34,400 nt of DNA, taken from NCBI GenBank assembly GCA_012034865.1, contig JAAUOM010000041.1, forward strand, positions 1 through 34,400, written 5' to 3'. The position numbers were made by a program, and so were the translations under genes. Numbering within the stretch: position 1 is the stretch's first letter; each line of letters starts with the position of its first letter. Source of the stretch: Acaryochloris sp. CRU_2_0 (GTDB taxonomy: Bacteria; Cyanobacteriota; Cyanobacteriia; Thermosynechococcales; Thermosynechococcaceae). Below, in pieces: positions 26,149 to 33,768 of the stretch. A model generated the notes under the pieces. That model ran no database searches. It had not been told where the DNA came from and saw only the letters and a list, made by a program, of their open reading frames with translations.

Positions 26149-26191
26149 AGTGACCCCCTGATCTTGGACAGTAAAATCAGGGGGTCACTTC
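26147..26191. repeat. Perfect 16-base inverted repeat
   Basis: GAAGTGACCCCCTGAT and its exact complement ATCAGGGGGTCACTTC flank a 13-base spacer. It could be a terminator, an IS200/IS605-type end hairpin, or two abutting IS ends. It lies exactly between the unrecognised remnant and the IS5-type fragment. Confidence 0.7.
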
Positions 26192-26197
26192 ACACAG

Positions 26198-26386
26198 AAC
26201 AAGGAATTTTCCAGCACTCGTCGCATCTTTGTCGAGCATATGATCCCCTTAGTGCGGATTTTCCGAGTTGCCCAAGAGCGATTCCGTCTACGTCATGACA
26301 CTTATGAACAAGTGATTCTCACCTTTTGTGGCTTAGTTCGATTGCGATTGGGCTTGATTGTTTTGCCCGGTTTATCTCAGTCTTAA
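26198..26386 (+). pseudogene. IS5-type (DDE_Tnp_4) transposase C-terminal fragment
   Basis: The frame reads EFSSTRRIFVEHMIPLVRIF, then VAQERFRLRHDTYEQVILTF and LVRLRLGLIVLPGLS to a TAA. This is the C-terminal end of DDE_Tnp_4 transposases, where the E-x-x-I/V region contains the last catalytic Glu. About 62 residues remain and the N-terminal two thirds are absent. Confidence 0.65.
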
Positions 26387-26546
26387 AGGGGGATGATGCC
26401 ATGAATTAGCCGACGCTATCTTTTGGGGCTAAACTAACAGAAACTATCTGCGACCCCCATTCTGTCGTTGAGTCTCCTGTCAGAGCAACCACGCTCAAAA
26501 CCAGACACACTATAGGCTGTAAGTTTTCAGACAAGTCTTTTGTGAG

Positions 26547-26964
26547 GTGGGCGAACACTTCCATACCCTCAACTCTGGCAAACCCAGCGAGAGAGTCAGT
26601 TGGATCTCAGCACTCAAGCAAAGTCAATTGTTTGCACCGATGACATTTGAAGGGTCATTACAAGGCAATCATGATTTGTTTGAGATGTGGTTGGGGGAGT
26701 GCCTCATCCCACGATTAACCCCTGGGGATGTCATCGTGATTGACAATGCCAGTTTTCACCATTCTCAAGCCATTGAAGAGAGGGTGGCAGAGGCTGGATG
26801 CGAAATTTGGTATCTGCCTGCATATTCTCCAGACCTAAACAAGATCAAGCACTGGTGGGTGGTTTGTGCTCAAAAACTGGATGAAGCAGCGGTGGAAAGA
26901 ATTTGATAATTGCCGCGATTGTGTAGATGCCGCATTCAAAAACTGTCCTAACGTATGTCCGTAG
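26547..26964 (+). pseudogene. IS630-family transposase C-terminal fragment, frameshifted
   Basis: The frame contains GKPSERVSWISALKQSQLFA, the second catalytic Asp in GDVIVIDNASFHHSQAIEE, and YLPAYSPDLNKIKHWWVV, the DDE_3 signature of IS630 elements. Near 26864 the frame shifts; the next frame continues VLKNWMKQRWKEFDNCRDCV and ends at TAG 26962. In the active-site motif Lys stands where most relatives have Glu (N-K-I-K-H instead of N-x-I-E-H), so the catalytic Glu is also lost. The N-terminal half is missing. Confidence 0.8.
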
Positions 26965-27091
26965 TGCTATAGAACACTCCATCCATGATTTGTCGTTTGC
27001 TCCATTTGGGCGGGCGGGTTTGCTTTCGCTTGGGAAACAGTGGCTCAATCACTGCCCACTCTGCATCACTTAAACTACTGGTGTATGACAT
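26948..27091 (-). pseudogene. IS5-family transposase N-terminal fragment (DUF4096)
   Basis: Read on the minus strand from ATG 27091 it gives MSYTSSLSDAEWAVIEPLFP, then KWSKRQIMDGVFYS. This is the DUF4096 N-terminal domain of IS5-type (IS427/ISL2-like) transposases. The frame ends at 26948 shortly after meeting the IS630 fragment, so the rest of the element was lost. Confidence 0.8.
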
Positions 27092-27354
27092 TTTTGACCC
27101 ATTATAGCTTTTCTATAAGATCCCAAATGGGTTCTATAGAGCGATCAACCCTTAAGCTTGATCCTCCTGAGCACACTACTATTTGTCTAAACTCCAGAAA
27201 GGAACATTGTCAACTAATATGAAGTTAAACCCTTCAACAGGGCTGATGATCAGCAGCAAAACCTGTACTCAGGTGATTCCCTCATCTAGTGTAGCGGTTG
27301 GGTTGGTGATGGCCTTGTTGGAGAACTGTTTATTGTCTTAAGCCAACATCCGGA

Positions 27355-28527
27355 ATGAGATCATCTTCCGAGCCTCCCCTTGAACAACTTGAATCTGTAG
27401 TTCAGTCAGATGCTTTACTACAACTGCTACTCTTTGTGGATAAGCGTGCCACGGCCAAAGAGCAAATCCAGAAAATTTCTCAGTATTTAGAGACCCTAGA
27501 ACCTCAATGCGATTTTGAGTTACATGTGGTTGAGGTGGCTGAACAGCCCTATTTGGTTGAACATTACAAGCTGGTGGCTACACCAGCCTTGGTTAAAATT
27601 CGGCCAGAACCCAGGCATATTCTGGCAGGAAGTAACTTAGTTTCTCAATTAGAAGAATGTTGGCCCTATTGGCAACATTCCTTATCGACCCATGACCTTC
27701 TTGAGGATCAGCAATCTACCCCCACAGATAAGACATCCTTTGCTGATGCAGCCCAACTGATGCAGCTTGCCGATGAAATGTTTCGGTTGCGGCAAAACAA
27801 TGAAGCCTTGCAGGATCAATTGAAGTTCAAAGACCGGATGATTGCCATGCTCGCTCACGATCTGCGTAACCCCCTGACAGCGGCTGCGATCGCCTTAGAA
27901 ACCCTAACAAGTCAGTGGGAAGGAGATCATGCAACCCTCCAAACCTTTCCCCCTGAATTAATTCAGCGATTGACCAAGCATGCCCAAGAGCAGACCCAAA
28001 TCATTGAGCGGATGATTAGAAATTTGCTAGAGGCATTTCAAGGTAAGGATCCAGACTTCAATATTCATCCCAAACGACTAGATTTAGGGAGTTTGTGCCA
28101 AGAAAGCTTATTAAGAGTTCAAAATACCCTTAAAGCAAAATCCCAAGTCCTTAAGAGTGATATTCCACCTGATTTGCCCTATATCCATGCAGATGTTGAT
28201 CAAGTCCAGCAAGTGATTTTGAATCTTCTTGATAACGCCATGAAATATACCCCCGAAGAAGGGATTATCCAACTATCTGTCCTGCATCGCACCACGCAAA
28301 AGGTACAAGTCAGTATTTGTGATAATGGCTTAGGCATTCCCTTGGAAAAACAACAATACATTTTTGACAACCAGTACCGCCTAGCACGGGATCAAGATCA
28401 AGCTGGCTACGGTATGGGCTTAGCCTTGTGTAAGCGGATTATTGGTAGCCATTATGGTGAAATTTGGGTAGATTCTGCGCCTAATCAAGGCAGTTGTTTT
28501 CACTTTACCCTGCCCGTTTACCGCTAG
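27355..28527 (+). CDS. sasA: Circadian clock-output histidine kinase SasA
   Basis: SasA is the KaiC-stimulated sensor kinase that phosphorylates RpaA to set daily transcription rhythms. Residues about 18-105 form a KaiB-like thioredoxin fold (LLQLLLFVDKRATAKEQI, LVEHYKLVATPALVKI). A linker and coiled segment follow, then the HisKA helix with the phosphorylated His168 in MLAHDLRNPLTAAAIALETL. The ATPase domain shows the N box QQVILNLLDNAMKYTPEEG, the G1 box SICDNGLGIP, and YGMGLALCKRIIGSHYG. The length of 390 residues is normal, and it has no membrane helices, as expected. ATG 27355 follows a region without clear ribosome site. Confidence 0.95.
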   Translation: MRSSSEPPLEQLESVVQSDALLQLLLFVDKRATAKEQIQKISQYLETLEPQCDFELHVVEVAEQPYLVEHYKLVATPALVKIRPEPRHILAGSNLVSQLEECWPYWQHSLSTHDLLEDQQSTPTDKTSFADAAQLMQLADEMFRLRQNNEALQDQLKFKDRMIAMLAHDLRNPLTAAAIALETLTSQWEGDHATLQTFPPELIQRLTKHAQEQTQIIERMIRNLLEAFQGKDPDFNIHPKRLDLGSLCQESLLRVQNTLKAKSQVLKSDIPPDLPYIHADVDQVQQVILNLLDNAMKYTPEEGIIQLSVLHRTTQKVQVSICDNGLGIPLEKQQYIFDNQYRLARDQDQAGYGMGLALCKRIIGSHYGEIWVDSAPNQGSCFHFTLPVYR

Positions 28528-28680
28528 GATGGGGATCCTCCAAGTATCCTCTGACGAGGCAATTATTCATGTTTTCCAAGATAGTTATAAAATTTTATAG
28601 ATTTTAGGAGAGTAGTGAGCCAAGACCATAGTAGGCTGAAATCAATGCATCGTTTGCAAATTCAATAAGGTAAAAGATTC

Positions 28681-28983
28681 ATGGTTCAACGTGGTTCTAA
28701 GGTTAGAATTCTCCGTCCGGAGTCTTATTGGTATCGTGAAATTGGCACCGTTGCCTCAGTTGATCAAAGCGGTATTAAATATCCTGCGATTGTTCGATTT
28801 GAGACTTGCAACTACGCTGGTATCAGTGGTACTGCGGTTGGTATTAATACCAGTAACTTCGGGCTTCATGAACTAGAGGAGGTGGAGGCTCCCAAAGGCG
28901 GGAGTAAGGCTCCCGCCGCCAAAGCAGCAGCCCCTAAAGCAGCAGCCCCTACAGGCGAAACCAAGTCTGAAGGTGACGGCTGA
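28681..28983 (+). CDS. psaE: Photosystem I subunit PsaE with Ala/Pro/Lys-rich C-terminal extension
   Basis: PsaE is a stromal-side SH3-like subunit that aids ferredoxin and NADP reductase docking at photosystem I. The core (residues 1-70) reads [38 protein letters not shown] and [15 protein letters not shown], matching the family. Cyanobacterial PsaE is usually about 70-75 residues; this one has 100, the extra part being low-complexity ([20 protein letters not shown]). Part of it comes from a perfect 15-base tandem duplication at 28921-28950. The gene has its own upstream region and is followed 49 bases later by mutM. Confidence 0.95.
   Translation: MVQRGSKVRILRPESYWYREIGTVASVDQSGIKYPAIVRFETCNYAGISGTAVGINTSNFGLHELEEVEAPKGGSKAPAAKAAAPKAAAPTGETKSEGDG
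28921..28950 (+). repeat. Perfect 15-base tandem duplication in psaE
   Basis: The unit AAAGCAGCAGCCCCT occurs twice head to tail, adding one K-A-A-A-P pentapeptide to the PsaE tail. Such in-frame repeats expand and contract by slippage. Confidence 0.9.
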
Positions 28984-29032
28984 TTCGCTTTATCGCTTCT
29001 GCAAATTGAGCAAGCATAGAGGGTCTGTTTAG

Positions 29033-29899
29033 GTGCCTGAGCTACCTGAAGTTGAAACAGTGCGCTTAGGTTTAGAACAGGCCACTGTTGGCGTGACAGT
29101 TGTGGGTGGGACTGTACTGTATCCTCGTGCAATTGCCCACCCTCTCTCGTCACAAGCATTTGTAGAAGGTCTGCAGAATGTCACCTTCCTATCTTGGCAA
29201 CGGCGGGGCAAGTACTTGCTAGGTCAATGGGTTGGCGTCTCTGACAGTTCTAACAATCCCTGTGGTTGGCTAGGGGTTCATCTACGAATGAGTGGTCAAC
29301 TCCTCTGGTTAAAATCTGATGAAGCGGTGCACAAACATACGCGTGTCCGCCTTTTTTTTGAGAAAAATCGTGAATTGCGCTTCGTGGATCAACGGACGTT
29401 TGGTCAAATGTGGTGGGTTGCTCCCAGTGAAGCACTAGAAGAGGTGATTAGCGGTTTGCAGCGTCTGGGCCCAGAACCTTTTTCGAGGGGTTTCTCGGTT
29501 GACTATTTATCACAAGCCTTGCAGTCCCGTCAGCGATCAGTCAAAAGTGCTCTGTTGGATCAGTCTGTAGTGGCTGGACTAGGGAACATTTATGCAGATG
29601 AAGCCTTATTCTTGAGTGGAATTTGTCCCACCACACCCTGTTGTCAGCTTGCGCTTGATGATCTTCAACGGTTGAAAAGTGCGATCATTAGGGTGTTGTC
29701 CACTAGCCTCATATCTGGAGGCACGACCTTCAGTGATTTTCGAAATGTTAAGGGTGTTAATGGCAACTATGGAGGAATAGCCTGGGTCTATGGACGTCAA
29801 GGACAACCCTGTCGAACCTGTAACACTGTAATTAAACGTATCAAATTGGTCGGTCGTTCCACCCATTTTTGTCCTCAATGTCAGTCTCCTGCCAAATAA
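29033..29899 (+). CDS. mutM: Formamidopyrimidine-DNA glycosylase (Fpg/MutM)
   Basis: MutM excises 8-oxoguanine and formamidopyrimidines and nicks the abasic site. The protein starts at a GTG with MPELPEVETVRLGLEQ, so the catalytic Pro2 and Glu3 are present. A helix-two-turn-helix segment (LLDQSVVAGLGNIYADEALF) and a C-terminal zinc finger (PCRTCNTVIKRIKLVGRS then HFCPQC) complete the domain set. At 288 residues the length is a little above E. coli Fpg. The GTG start is fixed by the requirement that Pro follow Met1. The gene lies directly downstream of psaE, where repair of photo-oxidative damage may be linked by chance or co-transcription. Confidence 0.95.
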   Translation: MPELPEVETVRLGLEQATVGVTVVGGTVLYPRAIAHPLSSQAFVEGLQNVTFLSWQRRGKYLLGQWVGVSDSSNNPCGWLGVHLRMSGQLLWLKSDEAVHKHTRVRLFFEKNRELRFVDQRTFGQMWWVAPSEALEEVISGLQRLGPEPFSRGFSVDYLSQALQSRQRSVKSALLDQSVVAGLGNIYADEALFLSGICPTTPCCQLALDDLQRLKSAIIRVLSTSLISGGTTFSDFRNVKGVNGNYGGIAWVYGRQGQPCRTCNTVIKRIKLVGRSTHFCPQCQSPAK

Positions 29900-30059
29900 A
29901 GGAGGCGTTGGATCCCTGCTGCATCGTTATCCTAAAATCAGATTTTGTCTACACAACCTACAGCGTACAGAAAATCCGCCACAATTTCTGAAAAACTTTG
30001 AGTATCTGACTTATTATGGATAAGCTAGCTAAAAGTGGATGTTCGCTATAGGCAAGCAT

Positions 30060-30132
30060 GCTGGTGTAGCTCAGTTGGTAGAGCAGCTGATTTGTAATCA
30101 GCCGGTCGCATGTTCGAGTCATGTCACCAGCT
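30060..30132 (+). tRNA. trnT: tRNA-Thr (anticodon UGU)
   Basis: A complete cloverleaf is visible. The acceptor stem GCTGGTG pairs with CACCAGC, and the D arm is AGCTCAGTTGGTAGAGC. The anticodon arm GCTGA-TTTGTAA-TCAGC has TGT in the centre, and the T arm carries TTCGAGTC. The discriminator base is T and CCA is not encoded. An integrase gene follows, so the 3' end is a likely attachment site. Confidence 0.95.
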
Positions 30133-30158
30133 TTTAAGAGGAATAAGCATTTCACATT

Positions 30159-30186
30159 TCAGGCAAGGTTTTCGAGCTTTGCCTGA
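30159..30186 (+). terminator. Hairpin terminator downstream of tRNA-Thr
   Basis: TCAGGCAA and TTGCCTGA form an 8-base stem with a 12-base loop, followed by TTCTGCTTTT. It lies 27 bases after the tRNA end and fits a factor-independent terminator. Confidence 0.65.
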
Positions 30187-30303
30187 TTCTGCTTTTGTAC
30201 GTTGCGTTGGACATTGTTAGACATGATTAGGTCAATTTAGAGCCAAGATTGAGATAAAGGGTACACTAGATCTAGAGCAGGTGACTTATTTATCTCAATT
30301 GCC

Positions 30304-31458
30304 ATGTACTCTCGAAACCGCAAAAAGTCTAAGGCAGGTAGCGCTCAGATTAGGAGCAGCAATGGCCGTCTACAGCTTGTTTTTACGTTTGAAGGAAAGC
30401 GGTATTTTGTGTCAACGGGGTTGAGCGATATGCCTTACAACCGAAAACAAGCTCAGGATAAAGCTCTAGAGGTCGAACGAGATATTGCCTATGGCGAGTT
30501 CGATCCTGAAAACCTTGATAAGTATAAGATCAGGGCTGCTGTAGCGATGGCTGACCCGATTACTACAATCCCTATCTCAACGACTGATCTGCCAGGACTA
30601 TGGAAGCGCTATACCAAGGCGAAATCATCTGGAAAGTCGCCAGCAACGGTCAGGATGTATGGTTGGGTTGCGAATCATCTTGAGCGGTGTCCCTATAAGT
30701 TACCCAGTCAGAATCAAGCCATTTTTGATTGGCTGAGCGCGAATGTCCCGGCTAACTCTGCAAGACGGGTGTTGATGCACCTTTCTGCTTGCTGTAAGTG
30801 GGCGAAGAAGTCTGGTTTGCTAGATGCTAACCCTTTTGAGGGTAGTGCCTCTGAGGTGAAGGTCAAAAAGACGGGGACGGAGGACGACGAGATTAATCCG
30901 TTTACCAGAGAGGAGCGCGATCGCATTATTGAATCGTTCAAATGCAATCGTTATTACAAGCATTACGCTCCTTTGGTTGAGTTTCTCTTTTTCACAGGGT
31001 GCAGACCGTCAGAGGCGATCGCCTTGCAGTGGAAACACGTCAACCATACTGCGATTACATTTGAGCAGGTTTTTATCTATACAGGGAAGGGGTTTGTCCT
31101 TAAGGATGGTCTCAAAACCCAGCAGTCTCGACGGTTCCCGATTAATACTCAGCTTGAGAGACTGTTAAACGAAATTAAAGCGGATGGTTGTAATGCTAAT
31201 TCACTGGTGTTTCCGAGTCCTGATGGAAAATTTATCGACTGGCACAACTTCAATAATCGAGCGTGGAAAGCGGTGCTGAAGTCTTTATCTAATGTAGAGT
31301 ACCGCAACCCTTATCAGACAAGGCATACCTTTTGTAGCCTTTACAGGGAGGCAAATATTTCTTCCATTCAGTTGGCGAAATGGGTTGGCAATTCGGCTCA
31401 GATGATCGATCGGGTGTATGCAAAACCTGTCGATCTGATTGCAGTTCCTGAACTCTAA
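30304..31458 (+). CDS. Tyrosine recombinase / phage-type integrase
   Basis: The 384-residue protein has an N-terminal arm-binding-like region (RSSNGRLQLVFTFEGKRYFV) and a core-binding SAM-like domain (about 95-180). The catalytic domain carries Arg234 in TGCRPSEAIALQWKHV, a Lys near 271, Arg340-His341 in QTRHTFCSLY, Trp360 in KWVGNS and the nucleophile Tyr372 in RVYAKP. The full catalytic set is intact, so the enzyme may be active. It starts 172 bases after tRNA-Thr, the classic arrangement for integration into a tRNA 3' end. It converges with an excisionase-like gene 6 bases away. It resembles the integrases of cyanobacterial genomic islands more than those of temperate phages, though that is an impression. 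Confidence 0.92.
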   Translation: MYSRNRKKSKAGSAQIRSSNGRLQLVFTFEGKRYFVSTGLSDMPYNRKQAQDKALEVERDIAYGEFDPENLDKYKIRAAVAMADPITTIPISTTDLPGLWKRYTKAKSSGKSPATVRMYGWVANHLERCPYKLPSQNQAIFDWLSANVPANSARRVLMHLSACCKWAKKSGLLDANPFEGSASEVKVKKTGTEDDEINPFTREERDRIIESFKCNRYYKHYAPLVEFLFFTGCRPSEAIALQWKHVNHTAITFEQVFIYTGKGFVLKDGLKTQQSRRFPINTQLERLLNEIKADGCNANSLVFPSPDGKFIDWHNFNNRAWKAVLKSLSNVEYRNPYQTRHTFCSLYREANISSIQLAKWVGNSAQMIDRVYAKPVDLIAVPEL

Positions 31459-31464
31459 AATTTT

Positions 31465-31767
31465 TTAGGATGCTTTTCTCGTGTATTTTCGACGCGGTTG
31501 AGTTTGGCCGGAAGGTAGGGAGTTGAAAAAATTGGCGATCGCCCGATCGTGGTTGACGGTGTGCATGCGATTCGCTGCCCAGTCCTTCAGCAGTTCTACG
31601 TTGTAACGAACGCAGCGACTTGAGAAGTGCGTCCAGTGGATGCCTTCTATGAGTTGGTTGGTTAGGCGAAGTTTTTTGAGGGTAGATTCCGATACTCCTA
31701 AGATTTTGGTAGCTTCATGTTTATTGCACCAGACGGATGGCTGAGTCTCAGTCGCTTTCTTCGTCAT
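31465..31767 (-). CDS. Small HTH protein, excisionase-like
   Basis: The 100-residue product contains an HTH of the excisionase/MerR type (CNKHEATKILGVSESTLKKLR) followed by a wing-like segment (IHWTHFSSRCVRYNVELLKDW) and a basic C-terminal tail. Position next to the integrase suggests it directs excision or regulates the element. Its ATG overlaps the stop of the upstream repeat-containing gene (four-base ATGA), so they form one minus-strand unit. DNA binding is well supported; excisionase function is inferred from context. Confidence 0.7.
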   Translation of the reverse strand: MTKKATETQPSVWCNKHEATKILGVSESTLKKLRLTNQLIEGIHWTHFSSRCVRYNVELLKDWAANRMHTVNHDRAIANFFNSLPSGQTQPRRKYTRKAS

Positions 31768-32374
31768 ACTTGCGTTCTCCTAATCAGTCTTAAATCGCTG
31801 CGTTGGTATTGATGGGTGATGGCCCAGTCTTTACCCTTCACATTCACCCATCCGGGTTTATCTCGCGGAAAGCCGATAACCTCAACGTGTCTGCTTGCGA
31901 AATACCCCGTCAGGATTTCCACCCAGTCCCCCACTTTGAGAGGCATCGATGCTCCAGAAGATGGAGCGCCTGTGTGACGAATGGGATAATCAAGTGCTTT
32001 TTCTCCTTGCCCTGTCTGGCTTTGATGCACTTGACCATTTTGAACCAGATCGCGATCAAGTGCTTTTTGGCCTTGCTGTGACTGGGTTTGAAGCACTTGA
32101 TCATCGTCAATCGGGTCACACAGGTAAACTTTTTGCGGGTCATCCCACCTTTGGATCCAGCAATCGGGACTTGTCGGGTTTCTTCTAAAATGTGGCCTTG
32201 TCGCCACAAGCGTTTGACCAGTCTGCGGAGATGGGCTTCGCTGCTGCTGAACTGTAAGGCCAGCTCTTCAACCTCAAAGGGGGTTCCGGGCGATCGCCCA
32301 AAGTGCTCTAACAATCTCGCCTCCAGATTACCTTGACCGTTAGGTGTGCTTTGGTGTTCGCCGTGGTAGACCAC
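31764..32374 (-). pseudogene. Winged-helix plus KOW/SH3-like protein with internal repeats, frameshifted
   Basis: From a GTG at 32374 the first frame encodes a winged-helix segment (LEARLLEHFGRSPGTPFEVE, LRRLVKRLWRQGHILEETR). Near 32190 the protein-like sequence moves to another frame that reads SPDCWIQRWDDPQKVYLCDP. Two 22-residue Gln-rich repeats follow (QVLQTQSQQGQKALD and QVHQSQTGQGEKALD), then an SH3/KOW-like end (LKVGDWVEILTGYFAS, GWVNVKGKDWAI). One shift would make a single protein of about 200 residues. The frame above 32374 stays open to a TAA near 32413 (RLGFDPDECVVVYHGE), so an upstream part may be lost too. It could be a regulator or replication accessory of the island. Two separate genes are the alternative. 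Confidence 0.55.
31988..32104. repeat. Two 66-base-spaced direct repeats, the second with perfect 12-base inverted arms
   Basis: The units at 31988-32038 and 32054-32104 agree at about 42 of 50 bases. In the second, GATCAAGTGCTT (32054-32065) and AAGCACTTGATC (32091-32102) are exact inverted copies. In the first, the matching arms are imperfect. The repeats lie inside the winged-helix gene. Confidence 0.8.
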
Positions 32375-32597
32375 TACGCATTCATCCGGGTCAAAGCCGA
32401 GCCGATCGCAAATTTACCGGAACAACGGCTACGGGATTTTTCGATGCTCCAAATGCGGCGATCATGGGACGTATGGTTTGGGTGGGTCGGAAGTTGAGTG
32501 TTTGAGGGCGTTTAGGTTAGCGAAGGCTTACATTATGGGGGTTAGGAGTCTAGATTAGACTAAGACTGTTAGCCATGCTAAATAAGGGGTTTGGGAG

Positions 32598-32828
32598 ATG
32601 AATGCCTACAAAATTGAGACGATCTTGTCTGAAGATGGAGCTTTGATGTTGAAGGATCTGCCGTTGCATGCCAGCGAGGCGGTTGAGGTGATTATTTTGG
32701 AGCGATCGCAGCGCCAGCTAAAGAAGTTGATAATACAGCCAGCCCAATCTTACTCAACCCCAACTTCGTTCAAACACTCTTCAACTAGGGCATCTGCATC
32801 CGGATTGCAACATACCAATAGTCCCTAA
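32598..32828 (+). CDS. Antitoxin-like small protein, C-terminus altered
   Basis: The first 40 residues (MNAYKIETILSEDGALMLKD, then LHASEAVEVIILERSQ) match a common cyanobacterial small-protein family with a swapped-hairpin-like N-terminus, often found before PIN-domain toxin genes. A good ribosome site (GGGAG) precedes the ATG. After residue 40 the sequence becomes low-complexity (SYSTPTSFKHSSTRASA) and overlaps the convergent HEPN-like gene by 44 bases, so the original 3' end has probably been lost. No toxin gene follows. Antitoxin role is an inference from family context. Confidence 0.5.
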   Translation: MNAYKIETILSEDGALMLKDLPLHASEAVEVIILERSQRQLKKLIIQPAQSYSTPTSFKHSSTRASASGLQHTNSP

Positions 32829-33357
32829 GCCCTGGCTGGATTTGCCGTTCTGTGACGTGGACGCTTTCTTTCTGAGTTCGCCAGCGTTTTTTCTGCATTC
32901 TGGTTTCAAAGACTTCTCTTAATGATATGTCGCCTTCAGAGGAGTACAATCGAGCAATCCGTGAAGCACATTTCATTCTGCTGGGAAATCGGGTTGTTGA
33001 AGTATCTGTCCAGCAATGATCTATCACTTTCACTACATCAAGCATTGAGGTGGCGCAATGATGCAAATCTACGGTTGCTGCGGCACTGGCATGTTGCATA
33101 TTGTTTCGGGTGTTGCGATAGCCTACAACTCTCACCTTTAGGTCTGGCGGCAAGTCTACGTCTGGGGAGGTGCAGGCATTATGAAAGTTACAACTCATAT
33201 CAAATCGATGATTGTACTGCTTTGCTTTCGTTTTGCAGGTCATCTCGACAAGGTTATCGCAAAGGATGAAGGCTGCTCGTTCCCGATGGCGAACGCCTGA
33301 AAAGTAGATTTCTAGAACTGATTCGAGTGCATCGATGATTTCAGGAGGAGTACTCAT
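32785..33357 (-). CDS. HEPN-like protein downstream of an HsdS remnant
   Basis: The 190-residue protein begins MSTPPEIIDALESVLEIYFS and is mostly helical. The segment VVGYRNTRNNMQHASAA contains R84-x4-H89, the Rx4-6H signature of HEPN ribonuclease domains, with Asn after the Arg as is common. HEPN proteins act as RNases in toxin-antitoxin, abortive-infection and restriction-linked systems. The start lies 10 bases after the stop of the truncated HsdS frame on the same strand, suggesting one transcript. The C-terminal 50 residues are basic and unrecognised. Family membership is inferred from the motif and helix pattern only. Confidence 0.5.
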   Translation of the reverse strand: MSTPPEIIDALESVLEIYFSGVRHRERAAFILCDNLVEMTCKTKAKQYNHRFDMSCNFHNACTSPDVDLPPDLKVRVVGYRNTRNNMQHASAAATVDLHHCATSMLDVVKVIDHCWTDTSTTRFPSRMKCASRIARLYSSEGDISLREVFETRMQKKRWRTQKESVHVTERQIQPGLRDYWYVAIRMQMP

Positions 33358-33367
33358 CTACAGAATG

Positions 33368-33768
33368 TTATCCCAAAATCATTTCTTCAACTTGAAATTT
33401 AGCTTGTTCCAACAGATTTTCGGCTTCTTCCTGCGTTTGAAAGGCTTCATGAACTTTTTGCTCAACTTTTCTGCCAATTTTATTCATATGGTCTTGATCA
33501 AAAATGGGAATCATTAATTTCTTCAGTTTGCCCAGTCCAAGAAAAGGATTGATTTGACCTGTGCCAATTTGGCTTGTCAATTCCTTGCCAGCAATAGAGT
33601 TAATGAACCCTGAAACGTAGTACGGATGACAATTTTCTTTCAATCTAAGTAATCCAACATCTTGATTAATATTTACAGATTTTGATAGTCCTTCTACCAC
33701 AGCCGCGTTTCCAATACGGCCTTTGATAGTAATGAGAACATCTTTTTCTTTTAATTGTGTCTTTTGAA
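33368..33768 (-). pseudogene. hsdS: Type I restriction specificity subunit HsdS, C-terminal fragment
   Basis: The remnant encodes KDVLITIKGRIGNAAVVEGL, then NINQDVGLLRLKENCHPYYV, GTGQINPFLGLGKLKKLMIP and a C-terminal coiled spacer (IGRKVEQKVHEAFQTQEEAE). This is the second target-recognition domain and end helix of an HsdS-type protein, which gives type I restriction-modification enzymes their DNA specificity. The 5' part is cut off exactly at the IS end at 33769, and the first recognition domain is missing. No hsdM or hsdR is in the window; they could lie beyond the IS copies. Confidence 0.75.

Noticed and set aside
31988-32104. Possible CRISPR-like repeat pair
   Set aside because: There are only two units, they are imperfect, and the 66-base period is in frame with a protein repeat; no cas genes are nearby.
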